Of a stretch of DNA of 64,000 nt, positions 1 through 10,242 are shown piece after piece (within the stretch, counting starts at the first letter, position 1; every line of letters starts with the position of its first letter). Below the pieces are notes generated by a model, which had not been told where the DNA came from, ran no database searches, and was given only the letters and a program-made list of their open reading frames with translations. This DNA comes from Phoma sp. XZ068. Its lineage: Eukaryota; Ascomycota; Dothideomycetes; Pleosporales; Didymellaceae. The stretch is taken from assembly GCA_004835665.1 (NCBI GenBank), contig RBKR01000019.1, positions 992,001-1,056,000 on the forward strand. Reading direction: 5' to 3'. The translations under genes were made by a program, and so were the position numbers.

Positions 1-1877
1 CGAAGCATAGTCGGGTCTTCATCATTGACCTCCATGGTGGACATATCAACTTCTACGCCCACTAGATCCTTCGCGGGTGTGCCAGACACAACCCATCGCC
101 TTTCAGCCTGGATTTGTTTTGCGACCAGCACTGCATTCGATGTCGCCGACGAGAAATTGTGGCCTTCATCGATAATGATGCGAAGCCAATGGAGTTTCAG
201 GAGCGGTGATTCGTATACTGTGCCACTGCCAAAGCAACTGCAATCTGGGATCCGGGTAGCGCCGATATACGGGCAAATGCAAGCACGCGAGACACCAGCC
301 ACGAATCGTCGGCCTTGGTTGTCAGCTCCATCCTGGATCTCTTGCTCAAAGCGATTTCGTGTAAAGAGCACCACGTCATACGTCATGAGCACCGTAGGTG
401 CTGGTAGCTCACTTGTAAAATCAAAGCTATTTTGATCGGCCGGAATAACCTTGGGCTTACTGCGTTTGGAAACAGTATCAACTACCAGGATTTTGAGTGC
501 TTGCGGAAGGAGATGTTTCCGAATTTCAGACTGCCACTGGTGTAGCAAGTTCTTGGGCACCACTAAGATTGTACCAGAACACATGACGTATTGGCGTGCT
601 GGTGGTATCCTTGTGGTCCGGTTCATCCGAGGCATTTCTGGCGGTATCTCGTAGTAGGATAGGTTGTCATCGAGAGTGGATTTCAGTCGAGGTAGATTGA
701 CATCAGCATGCTCTGCCATCTCTTCCAGACATTCTTTTCCAGGTATGGCGTATCGTCCAGGTACATTGGCTGCCATCTCCTTCAATGTACCCACACGATG
801 ACGCACAGGAACAGGACGCCTGTATAATTCAGGTATCTGAGGGTGATGACCTTGGCTTGCGAGGATGACTGCCAGGCAGATGATGGTCTTACCCAATCCC
901 ATAGTTTCTGCTAAGATACCGCCACGATTAGACTCGTAGAATCGCGGCTCTTGTAGAAACGAGCCATCGCGTGCACAGTATAGAAATCTGTCTCCATTCG
1001 GTGATACACGAGCCTCCAAACGAGGGTCGAGCTGCAGTTGAGGGGAGGCCTCTCGCTCGATCATCAAGCTGGCAGATCTCGCTTGGTATGGATAGAGTCT
1101 AGTCCTGAGGCCTTTGAGAGGTTGTTGGCCATCGTCTTCCCATTCCGAGGCTTGTGCAGACCCAAGTAAGTCATATGCTGCTCTCCTCGTATACCTACTT
1201 TTGATGCGGGATGGGTCGGGAGCTGGAGAAGGTAACTTATTGAAGAGGTAGTATAGAGATGTGTCCAATTGACCGGCCCAAGGATCGAACGGCTGTTTGT
1301 GAGTATCTGATGTATCACCGGCCCAGGCGTTTGGTGACGTGTCGATCTGAATGAGCAGTTGGCGCAGTGTCTTTTTGAGGGTAATACTAGTACGACTTAT
1401 CGAGCGCCGACTCCAGTCCTCTGGGAGCAGGTACACTCGTGCAATCCTGCGAAGTGTTCCTTGCCGAGGGCGAGTCAGAAAAAGTCGTATCCATCGTGCA
1501 TCCAGTAATAGTGAGGCTTCAGTACCAATAATCAACTTAACTTCTTCTGGGAGACGAGAATGAAGAAGCTCGTCCCATAAGGACTCAAGATTGGTTGTAT
1601 GGTCATCATGTACTGGTTTGTGAGAGCCCAGGTGAAGGCAGCCCAGCGCGATGTAATGCTTTAGATCATCATCAGTCTTCTCGTCGGCCAACGTCGAATA
1701 CGATGTTCGGGGCGTCGAAGCATTGGTTGAGGGCAATGTGTTGGGATCTGGTGTCGTGGTGCTCGATGCGTCGTCATGTCTGGGTCGATGTTGGTATCCA
1801 CTTGTTGTGTATGCATTTGGAGGTGATTCATGCAACCGCCCGCCAACGCCGCGCTCCACCAACACGGATCCACTCAT
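1..1877 (-). CDS. SNF2-family DNA-dependent ATPase/helicase, N-terminal part (runs off left edge)
   Basis: An open frame of 625 codons reads leftward from ATG 1877-1875 to the window edge without a stop, so the 3' end is missing. An in-frame TGA five codons upstream (1892-1890) supports this start unless an upstream intron exists. Walker A is MGLGKT at residues 326-331, preceded by GGILAE. The Walker B box is IIIDEGH at residues 567-573, followed by a motif III-like WVVSGTP. A segment LYPYQARSASLMIERE before Walker A is typical of the SNF2 N-terminal lobe. Between motifs Ia and II lies a Cys-rich stretch (about residues 528-545, CICPY...PDCSC) that could bind zinc. Long inserts there recall the Rad5/SHPRH/Irc20 branch, whose members remodel nucleoprotein and often carry a RING E3 domain further on. 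That branch assignment is inference, because the second helicase lobe and any RING lie outside the window. Confidence 0.9.
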   Translation of the reverse strand, partial: MSGSVLVERGVGGRLHESPPNAYTTSGYQHRPRHDDASSTTTPDPNTLPSTNASTPRTSYSTLADEKTDDDLKHYIALGCLHLGSHKPVHDDHTTNLESLWDELLHSRLPEEVKLIIGTEASLLLDARWIRLFLTRPRQGTLRRIARVYLLPEDWSRRSISRTSITLKKTLRQLLIQIDTSPNAWAGDTSDTHKQPFDPWAGQLDTSLYYLFNKLPSPAPDPSRIKSRYTRRAAYDLLGSAQASEWEDDGQQPLKGLRTRLYPYQARSASLMIEREASPQLQLDPRLEARVSPNGDRFLYCARDGSFLQEPRFYESNRGGILAETMGLGKTIICLAVILASQGHHPQIPELYRRPVPVRHRVGTLKEMAANVPGRYAIPGKECLEEMAEHADVNLPRLKSTLDDNLSYYEIPPEMPRMNRTTRIPPARQYVMCSGTILVVPKNLLHQWQSEIRKHLLPQALKILVVDTVSKRSKPKVIPADQNSFDFTSELPAPTVLMTYDVVLFTRNRFEQEIQDGADNQGRRFVAGVSRACICPYIGATRIPDCSCFGSGTVYESPLLKLHWLRIIIDEGHNFSSATSNAVLVAKQIQAERRWVVSGTPAKDLVGVEVDMSTMEVNDEDPTML

Positions 1878-2845
1878 AATCAATGAGCATGCTCAAGAAA
1901 CGACACAATAGTAATGGGACGGCCAAGCAGCTTGAGGTGGAATCATGTAATGTTGCGTTGACGCATGAGTTGCGAAAGATTTCGCAGGAGGCAACAGCCT
2001 GGCGCCCGGCCGGAGATAATCCTGCGCTAGTGCTACCGCCGAAGGTGAAGTAACAACTTTTCACAACAGGTGAGTCTGCGATGGCTATCCATTTCCTTCT
2101 GTCAGTATGTAATCATGGACACTGTTTCGAAGAAGGACCAGGTGTCTTGACATTCTTGGACCCCCTCGTCGGGTCCCGCCAACTTTGCTGCCTGAAGGGC
2201 GAGTAATTTGAGCACAATTCTCCAGGCAGACACTCAACAATCGAATATGCACTTGAAGGGACTCACAATTAGCGGCAGGCATTACCAAGGTACACATCTA
2301 AATCATAATCTGAGTTTGTTGTGATGACTGTTTGGCGTTGCAGTCCCAAATGCGGAGATGCCAAGCCTTCCCGACTTTGGCCGGTCCGATCCAGGAGTTC
2401 TCTTACTCAAAATTTCTGCTCCCCACGAGTTCCTCTTTCACAAAATGTCTCCGCACGCAAGAACCGCTCAGCGCTGTCTGAGGACCCTCGCCCCTTTCAA
2501 ACACACGAACCAAACATTTGGCTGCTTCGTACAAAAAGCCGCTGGTCGTGCTTCCGTCTCCAAATCCAACGTTCACCCCACTTGAGCGCATTGCCCACGT
2601 GTAGAGCTCAACAGGTACGTACTTTTTGCGTTATATTTCACGTTATCACACGATATCACCTTTCATGATGAACTTGTCATATTTTTTAGATGTTAGACTT
2701 GCGACATTCGAATGAGCGCACAAAGACTTTCTGATCGATACCCCCACCCTCGAGAGGTCCGCTTTTTCCGCAGCGAGAAACTGTAACTAACAACTTTCTC
2801 AGACACTTCCACTTCGCCAGTACCTAATACAACACAGCCTTCACC
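1878..2845. other. Divergent intergenic region between the SNF2 gene and ADE4
   Basis: These 968 bases separate two divergent starts. No convincing gene is seen. The ADE4 side contains possible 5'-UTR introns: GTACGT at 2615 paired with a T-rich acceptor ending at 2689, and GTCCGC at 2757 with the branch-like CTAAC and CTCAG ending at 2802. A 75-codon frame at 2358-2585 exists but has no supporting family signal. Confidence 0.5.
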
Positions 2846-4675
2846 ATGTGTGGAATCATTGCTGTGATCCACGGCGATCCGAAGTCATCCTCGGCATCGG
2901 TCGAGATCCACGATGCGCTGTATCTGCTCCAGCACCGTGGCCAGGATGCTGCCGGTATCGTAAGCTGTAGCTCTGGCGGTCGTTTCCACCAGTGCAAGGG
3001 CAACGGCATGGCCTCCAGGGTCTTCCAGGACGGAGCTCGCGTTGCTGACCTGCCCGGATACATGGGCCTTGGTCACCTCCGGTACCCCACGGCTGGAAGC
3101 AGTGCCAACTCGGAAGCGCAACCGTTCTACGTGAACAGCCCATACGGCATTTGCATGACTCACAACGGCAACCTCATCAACGCCCCTGCTCTGCGCGAGC
3201 GCCTCGACCACGAGGCTCACCGACACATCAACACCGAGAGCGACAGTGAGCTCATGTTGAACATTTTCGCCGATGAGCTCAACGAGACCGGCAAAGCCCG
3301 TATCAACGCCAACGACTGCTTTGCAGCCCTGGAACGGATGTACAAGCTGTGTGTTGGTGGCTGGGCATGTACTGCCATGCTTGCCGGTATGTAGTTGAAC
3401 GCAGCACTGCAGTTCCAATTCTAATAGTGCACAGGTTTCGGGTTGATCGGTTTCCGCGACCCCTACGGTATCCGGCCAATGGTCCTTGGCTCACGACCCT
3501 CTGACACCGGCCACGGCTTCGACTACATGATGGCGTCGGAGAGCGTCGCCCTTGTGCAGTGCGGATACAAGACTTTCCAGGACATTTTGCCTGGCCAGGC
3601 TGTGATCCTCGAGAAGGGCAAGGAGCCTGTTTTCAAGCATGTCGCTAAACAGGAGTCCTACACACCCGACATCTTTGAGTACGTCTACTTTGCTCGTCCT
3701 GACTCGGTCATCGATGGCATCGACGTCGACGAGAGCCGACGAAACATGGGCTACACACTTGCCGAGACCGTCAAGAAGCAGCTAGGTCAGAAGGTACTTG
3801 ATGAGATCGATGTTGTCATGCCCATCCCAGAAACCAGCATCACATCTACCGTCTGTGTTGCGGAAGCACTGGGAAAGCCGTACGTGTCAGGCTTTGTCAA
3901 GAACAGGTACATCTTCCGCACATTCATCATGCCAAACCAGAAGCTTCGCCAAAAGGGCGTTCGGGCAAAATTGAACCCTATGGTGCAGAAGTTCAAGGGC
4001 AAGAGCGTGCTCCTCGTCGATGACTCTATCGTTCGTGGCACGACTTCGCGCGAGATTGTCCTGATGGCACGTGAGGCTGGTGCGACGAAGGTTTACTTCG
4101 CTTCCTGCGCTCCTCCCATCACCAACGCCCACATTTACGGAATTGATCTTGCATCGTCATCCGAGCTTATCGCACATCAACGAGACGCTGCTGCCATTGC
4201 AGAACACATTGGCGCCGATGGCGTCATCTACCAGACGCTTGAAGACTTGCAACGAGCGTGTGCGTCCTTGTCACCGCGCGACCCCAAGACACAAGGCTTC
4301 GAAGTCGGTGTCTTCTGTGGCAAGTATGTCACACCTGTTGACGATGGCTACTTCGACCACATCGACCGCATCCGTGGTGAGAGGCGCCAGGCTAAGGTGC
4401 TGGACAATGCCAGATCCGCCGTCCTGCATGGCACAGCAAATCCACAGCAAATCCGAATGGCTGCCAAGGGCGTTGAGGTTGATCAGCACGGCAATGTCAT
4501 CCCATCAGGCGAGAGTGGGCTCAGCCCTGAGTGGCAGCCTGTAAACGCCAGTGGCATTAAGGAGGTCCCGGCAAATGATATCTCGAACCTCGACAGCGGT
4601 AACGGGCCAGAGAATGCTGCTGTTACAAATGGTAGCAGCCAGGATATCAGCCTGCATAACCACAATGACTATTAG
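2846..4675 (+). CDS. ADE4: Amidophosphoribosyltransferase (glutamine PRPP amidotransferase)
   Basis: Two exons, 2846-3386 and 3435-4675, joined across a 48-nt GT-AG intron, give 593 residues. The enzyme converts PRPP and glutamine to 5-phosphoribosylamine, the committed step of cytosolic purine synthesis. The protein begins MCGIIAV, so Cys2 is the N-terminal nucleophile of the class II glutaminase domain after Met removal, and no propeptide is visible. Glutaminase hallmarks RGQDAAG, GHLRYPT and THNGN follow. The C-terminal phosphoribosyltransferase domain carries the PRPP loop VLLVDDSIVRGTT at about residues 371-383. The first exon ends inside Gly181 (AMLA-G-FGLIGFRDPYG). The length is slightly longer than bacterial PurF, with a polar C-terminal tail typical of fungal enzymes. 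ATG 2846 follows a pyrimidine-rich leader and is fixed by the catalytic Cys2. Confidence 0.97.
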
Positions 4676-5060
4676 ACATTCTTAGCTAGACTTCTCGGCG
4701 AACGGAGGACTTTAGTACATACTTTTTTCTCATTTAAGACTTGATGACATATTGCAATATGATTCACGAAAAAAGATTAAGACATGGTGGCGCAGGTGGT
4801 TCTTTGATACGGATAGCAAGCATATTCTGTTCGGACTGGGCGACAGAGGGACAGGGAATGTAGTTTTTCTTAGGACCTTGAATACCTCCACAAAAGGAGA
4901 TGGGTTTGCGATGAACACCCGCATAGGCGGTGGATGGGTCTACTTTAAGGGAATTCTACAAGAAGATATCGATAAGGGAACTTCTAGGGATACCAAAAAT
5001 TCAATTATACTTTAAAGCTTATTTTCAATATCATTGCCTCCGACGATACTAACACCGCAC
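4676..5060. other. Convergent spacer, no gene seen
   Basis: This is AT-leaning 3' flanking sequence between the ends of ADE4 and the CBM1 gene. It probably holds both polyadenylation regions. I see no conserved frame. Confidence 0.5.
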
Positions 5061-5877
5061 TTATGAATTCGCCGTCTTGTCATTGTAGTAGTGAATCGTC
5101 TGATCCGCACACCCAGCCGGGGTTTGATACAAGTAGTTACCCAGATTGATGTACAACTGCTGCCCAGTGCACACATACCAAGCCGCGGCATTCGGTCTTG
5201 TAAGGCCCGCAGCAGTCCAAGTCAATCCGTCACCACTCCACGCAAACTGGCCATACGTGTTCTTTGTAGTTGAGAATGTGACCGAGAGTGAGTTGTCGTT
5301 GATATATTTTGTCTGCGATACAACGGCGTAGAGAAGCTTCACAGCTGCACCAGGCGCGGAGACCAGTTGGACGAGTTGTCCGTCAACAACTTGGAACTGG
5401 CCGGCTGTGGTGTAGTCGCCAAGAAGAGCAGCACCGGTTGCATACAGAGGCTTTGTTTGCATATATTTGTGGAAGTTCGGTGCTGCAACAGCACGGATCC
5501 AGTAGTAGCCTGTCTGGAGGGTGGTGCCTGGACCAGATCCCGCTGGTGTGCCAGACGGTGAAGGAGGAGTAGAAATAGAGCTGGCCGAAGTAATCGGAGT
5601 TGGAACGGCGGCTCCAGGTTGACATTGCGAGTAGAAATCACTGATAGGTATTAGAGCCCAGCATTTAGCTAGCAATCTTGACGAAGCCTTACTTGATCTT
5701 CACACAGCCGGAGCCTGCTACGCACGAGGTGTCTCCACCATAGTTCACACCACCACCTTGTATATGTTAGAGCTTGCGTACGGTGTCTACTTAGAACGTA
5801 CATTGCTGCCAATCACCCACCGCAGCGTATACTGAGCCCGCTAGCAGCCCAAAGCTACTGATGCCTGCAATACGCAT
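5061..5877 (-). CDS. Secreted protein with N-terminal CBM1 cellulose-binding domain and an unassigned C-terminal domain
   Basis: Three exons (5802-5877, 5693-5756, 5061-5640; introns 45 and 52 nt) encode 239 residues. An N-terminal signal peptide (about residues 1-18, hydrophobic, ending SVYA) is followed by a complete fungal CBM1 at residues 23-53: WQQCGG, four cysteines at 26, 37, 43 and 53, and the aromatic pair Phe49-Tyr50. A short Pro/Ser/Thr linker (about 55-80) leads to a region of about 160 residues rich in Tyr, Thr and Gly, with two cysteines and a repeated WxxxG-like pattern. I recognise no catalytic family there. CBM1 binds crystalline cellulose outside the cell. The tail could be a second carbohydrate-binding module or an uncharacterised enzyme. 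Start ATG 5877 is fixed by the signal peptide, and the splice sites restore an unbroken CBM1. Confidence 0.85.
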
Positions 5878-6575
5878 CTTGTTCGTCCGTATTCAAACGA
5901 AGATTGATCAGTTGGCAGAATTATGGCCCGAGTATCTCTAGATATTTGAATTCATCTTATACAGTAGCACGACATCAGAACATGTCACCAACCTGGCGTG
6001 TTGAGCCGCCGGACCGGAGCAGCCGTGTAAAGTAATTGCACTGTAATAAGCGAGGCTGTGGGCGTCTGGGAGTCAAGGCTGCGGCTGGGAGGCTTGACTA
6101 ACCTTGTTCAAAACAAGAGTTCACCATCTACAAGAACTGAAATCTAAGGTAAATCAATCAAGTACAACCTCAGCCTTGAGGTTCCTGAGTTCGGGGAATA
6201 CCCTTGACTGTTGGTGTTAAGTGTTTGTCGCAGGCCTGTTCAGAATCTTGTCACTGCCATCCGAAGTATAAGCACGGTGCTTCATTGTTAATGAATGGGA
6301 TTGATCGACCCAACATGACAGATGAGAATGAGGGATCTGTTTCATTTACGATCGCTGTATAAGACGTTCTGGTGAGGTTTGTGGGGAAAGAAAAGGGTCC
6401 ACCTGGACCGTGCGCTCTCTTATCGATAAACTTTTCATCGAGGACGCCACCGCTCCACACATCTCACGAGACAGTCTATGTTCGAAAAGTCCATTGAAAC
6501 TGCACTATACTGAAGCCTTCCAATTCAAAGTAGCTCTAAATATTGCGCAGCCGGAACCAAGCATCAGCCGTCGCC
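5878..6575. other. Divergent intergenic region, no gene seen
   Basis: This is the shared upstream region of the CBM1 gene (minus) and the dioxygenase gene (plus). A TATA-like stretch on the minus strand lies about 80 bases upstream of the CBM1 start. I see no further coding signal. Confidence 0.45.
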
Positions 6576-8137
6576 ATGGCGAAAAGGAAGCGCAACAATG
6601 CCTCCAGCAACGCCGTGAAGAAGCAGGCGACGACAAGCCTCCCAAGTCCACCACATGAGAAAGAAACAGCTCTGGGAGCCCCAAGTATTCATGCGGTCAT
6701 TTCGCCAGAAGAAATGGAGATTGCTGTGGAAACACTGCAATCCTTGACAGAACATCCCGCCCTGATCAAATCGAAAGCTTGCAAAGACCTCAGGGCGGCA
6801 GTCTATAATTTTCGCCAGGCAAGCACCACAGGAATGGCTGCATCCGGTATGCTGATAGAAAGAAGTGACTAAGAATATATACTGAGTATGAACAGAGAAC
6901 AGCAACCTCACAGGACGCATTTCTGCAGCACTCACAGATGGCAAGTACACAGATGCAATGATCCTTCTCGCAGAGATGCGAATCCGGAAGGAAACACCAA
7001 CTCTCGGTGCCCTCTGCCGCTGGGTACGCACATTGGATGTGATCTCCGGACTCTCCATCCATGTACAAGTACCTAGCCAAACTGTTGTTGGCAAGAATGC
7101 CAGCAACGAGGAACTCGTCCGAGTCCTGGACGCCATCCTCCGAGTCACTGGACCAACAGATACCACATCCCACGGTATCGATGCAAGTTCTGGCCCCATC
7201 TCCCTTCAAGAGACCTGGAACCTACGCCCCGCAACTGAGCCCACACGCCAATTGCGCCGCAGCATTGAAGAGAAGTCCATCTTCACATCTTCACCCATCA
7301 ACAAGGAAAGCTTCCGCATTATCGAAACCACGCCCGGCCCCCTCCGCAAACCTCCAAACCTCCACCCAGCCGTCCTCTTCGCATCTCAAGACGACACAGT
7401 TTTTCTCGGCCAAGGCCCGAAGACAGAATGCTACAAGCACCCGATTGTGCCCGATTTGCGTCTGATCAAAGATGTACTATCACCTGAGGAGTGCTCATCC
7501 ATCATTGCTGCAGGCGAGACCATGGAATTTATCCCCGATGCGCCCATGCGGCCTCAGGGTGAAGACACGAGCATTCTCGCACACAACTTCTACTGGATCG
7601 TCGACCAGGCGTTCCACGATAAGTTGTGGGAGCGTGTGAAGGCATTTGTGCCCGAGTCTGTGGGTGGGAGGGCAGTAAGGGGGATTAATAGGAGGTTCAG
7701 GGTGTATCGCTATGTGCCGGGTGCGGAGTATAGATGTCATATTGGTGAGTCTGGCTCTCATTCCTAATGCCTTCTCGCGTTCTTGTGTATATGCTAACGT
7801 CGTTGTAGACGGCGCATGGCCACCCTCAGGCATCGATCCCGTCACCGACGCGTACCAGTACGATTCCTCACCGTCGAACGCCCGCCAGTCGAGTTTGTTC
7901 ACGTTCCTGATCTACCTCAACGATGACTTCCGCGGCGGTGAAACAACGTTCTTCATCCCGAGTGTGAAGGAGGGTGTTATCAACGCGTATCCAGTCAAGC
8001 CCATCATGGGCAGCGTAGCGGTGTTCCCCCATGGTGAGGCAGCAGGCGCGCTGCTGCATGAGGGTACGGGTGTGGTCGAGGGCGCCAAGTATGTGATTCG
8101 GACGGATGTCGAGTACGATGTAGATGCCACTGTTTGA
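6576..8137 (+). CDS. Prolyl 4-hydroxylase-like 2-oxoglutarate/Fe(II) dioxygenase
   Basis: Three exons (6576-6846, 6896-7744, 7809-8137) encode 482 residues. The C-terminal half is a double-stranded beta-helix oxygenase. The iron ligands are His372 and Asp374 (YRCHIDG, restored across the second intron) and distal His457 (ALLHEG). Lys467 or Arg471 is positioned for the 2-oxoglutarate carboxylate. FLIYLNDDFRGGETTFF is the usual strand before the distal ligand. The basic N-terminus (MAKRKR) resembles a nuclear localisation signal, and no signal peptide is seen, so a cytosolic or nuclear role is more likely than an ER collagen-type enzyme. The N-terminal 230 residues are fungal-specific and unassigned. 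ATG 6576 lies in a good Kozak context (CGCCATGG). The first intron boundary (acceptor at 6895) is the least certain. The substrate is unknown. Confidence 0.88.
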
Positions 8138-8309
8138 TCAACGAATGCATCGCTCCGCTTGTTTCGTCTAGCCATTCGTACTCATGCTCGTCCAGTCGTG
8201 ATGTCGTCGTCGTAGTGGATATGCAGCCCCAAGAACCGTACCGTCGCCAATTGCATCACACCCAACCCAATCATTGTCAATACGCTTGCTGCGTACCACA
8301 ATTGCACCT

Positions 8310-8777
8310 TCACCTCTCCTCCGTCCCCCCACCCACCGGCTCCGGCCGCCCAGAAAACACAATCTTATGTTTCACCACCTCCACAATCTCCAACTCTTCC
8401 TCTCCTCTCACCTGCTCTCCATCCCCCATCACCGTGTCCCCTTCCTCCCCGTCCTCCTGCTTTCTCCTAATCACCGCAAAAGGCTTGATCAGCTTCTTAC
8501 ACTCCCCCACCATCCTCTGATTCTCGCCAACGTACAAATACACCCTCTTCATCCACTTGGTGTCCTCGGCCCCATTGAGATCGGGGTTGTACGTGGGGAA
8601 CACGAGCTTGCCGACGCGCGTTGATGTTGCGGTGGATGTAGGCGGGGGGAAGTGGACTGTGCCTTGGATTTCGAGGAGTGCGAGTCCGGTTGGGGTGTGT
8701 AGGAGGGGCGGGAGGGGGTTCTCGGTTTTGGGAGGGGAGGAGGGTTTGGTCGGTGGGTGGAGAGTGACTGTCGGCAT
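8310..8777 (-). CDS. CTF8: Chromosome transmission fidelity protein 8 (Ctf18-RFC subunit)
   Basis: A single exon of 155 codons. The family signature GLALLEIQGTVHFPP at about residues 31-45 is followed by VGKLVFP and KRVYLYVGENQRMVG, then the acidic segment and a C-terminal EIVEVVKHKIVFSGRPEPVG, as in fungal Ctf8. Ctf8 forms the alternative clamp loader Ctf18-Dcc1-Ctf8-RFC, which loads PCNA on the leading strand and supports sister-chromatid cohesion. The first 30 residues are Pro/Thr-rich. The coding strand there is very C-rich, and the plus strand has long G runs (8640-8770). The gene is convergent with the dioxygenase, whose stop lies 172 bases away. Confidence 0.85.
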   Translation of the reverse strand: MPTVTLHPPTKPSSPPKTENPLPPLLHTPTGLALLEIQGTVHFPPPTSTATSTRVGKLVFPTYNPDLNGAEDTKWMKRVYLYVGENQRMVGECKKLIKPFAVIRRKQEDGEEGDTVMGDGEQVRGEEELEIVEVVKHKIVFSGRPEPVGGGTEER

Positions 8778-9101
8778 TTTGTGCGTGTTTCGAGGGGGAA
8801 TTGGGGATAATCAAACGTATTTATGCTTTGAAAAGTAGACGCAAAGACACCGAGAAGAAGAATAGGCTGTGCTAGGTGTTGTTGTCAACGATGGAGAGTG
8901 CAGTGTGAAGCTTCAATCGCCGACGCGACAATTGGTGGGGCGGTCGCGTCGCGTTTGAGGCTGGTCAGTGCGTCGCGGGGCAGTGACGGCATTTGATCTT
9001 TTGGAACGAGTATGGTGGTTTAGGCTCATGATCGCATTATTTTGGTATCTATATACTCAATTTGACCTCCAGAACAGAATCATTACTTTTCACACCGTCA
9101 T
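8778..9101. other. Short intergenic spacer, no gene seen
   Basis: These 324 bases lie upstream of CTF8 and downstream of the alcohol dehydrogenase. No conserved frame was found. It presumably contains the CTF8 promoter and the dehydrogenase 3' end. Confidence 0.4.
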
Positions 9102-10242
9102 CTAAGTGCGCTGCCCGAAGATCTTGTCGAAGTTGGTGAGGGTAAACCTGTAGCGGACGTTGTCGTTCTTGTAGACACGCTCGACGGCCTGCTTGCAGCC
9201 CTCTTCGCTGACGTCGATTGTCTCGATCCAGCTCTTGATGTTCTGCTTCGACGCAAGCTGCAGCATCTCCTCCATCTCGGGCCTGTTGCCAATGTGCGAC
9301 GCACCCATGTAGCAGCCGTTGGGGGCGAAGAGCTGCGCGGGCATAGCGGGAAGCGGGTTATCGGGGAAACCAACCATGTGGAAGGTTCCGTTGACCTTGA
9401 GGATGGAGAAGTACTCGGACAAATCGAACTTGTCGGTTGCGTCGGCTGTGTTGATGACGAAATCGAAGCGGAACTTGTGCTTCTCTGACCAGCCCTTGTC
9501 CTTTGTAACGATGAAGTCCTTTGCGCCCATCTTGAGCGCATCTTCCTTCTTGCCGGCAGTGTGGGAGATGACGGTGGTCTCGGCACCCATAGCAACAGCC
9601 CAGAGAACACCGAAGTGACCCAAGCCACCAAGACCAATGATACCGACCTTCTTGCCTGGTCCAGCACCTAACCTCTTAAGAGGAGAATATGTGGTAATAC
9701 CGGCGCACAGCATGGGTGCGGCGAGGTTTGTATCGAGATTCTCAGGAATCTGGAAAACGAAATACTCGTGCACACGAACGTGAGAAGAGTAACCTCCCTG
9801 CGCAACAGTGCCATCGGGGTGCTTAGCACCGTATGCATCGATCTGGTTGGGGCAGTAGTTTTCCTGGTCAGCCTTGCACTGGTCGCAAGTAAGATCGGCG
9901 CCAATCTGGGCACCAGAACCAACGCGGTCGCCAACCTTGTGCTTGGTGACTTTAGATCCAACCTTGACAACGCGGCCAATGACCTCGTGTCCTACACAGA
10001 GGGGAAGGGGAACATCTTCTCCCCATCCACCGGTGATGGTGTGAACGTCCGAAGCGCAGACACCGCAGGCGTCAACAGCGATATCGACATCGTAGTCCTC
10101 GAACTTCTTCAGAGGAAGCTATTGTTCTGTTAGCAATTGCTACGCAGGTGGTCATCGTGCGATGTACCTCCTGGCGCTTGAAGGTGCTCCAGTTCTTGAT
10201 GTCATTGACAGCGAAAGCGTCAGTGGTGTCTGGGTAAGGCAT
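9102..10242 (-). CDS. Zinc-dependent alcohol dehydrogenase, cinnamyl/ADH6-like (NADP)
   Basis: Two exons (10168-10242 and 9102-10118, 49-nt intron) encode 363 residues of the medium-chain dehydrogenase family. The catalytic-zinc region has DACGVCASD (Cys43/46) and GHE (His69-Glu70). The Rossmann loop is GIIGLGGLGHFG, and the C-terminus DVRYRFTLTNFD closely matches yeast Adh6-type enzymes. These reduce aliphatic and aromatic aldehydes with NADPH, for example cinnamaldehydes and furfural. The structural-zinc lobe reads GADLTCDQCKADQENYC, so only three of the usual four cysteines are seen and the first position appears to be Asp. Start ATG 10242 gives MPYPDTTDAFAV, and splicing gives KRQE-LPLKKF. 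The protein is cytosolic, with no targeting signal seen. Confidence 0.93.

Noticed and set aside
2358..2585. 75-codon frame with a mitochondrial-presequence-like stretch
   Set aside because: It lies in the ADE4 upstream region near candidate 5'-UTR introns and has no family support.
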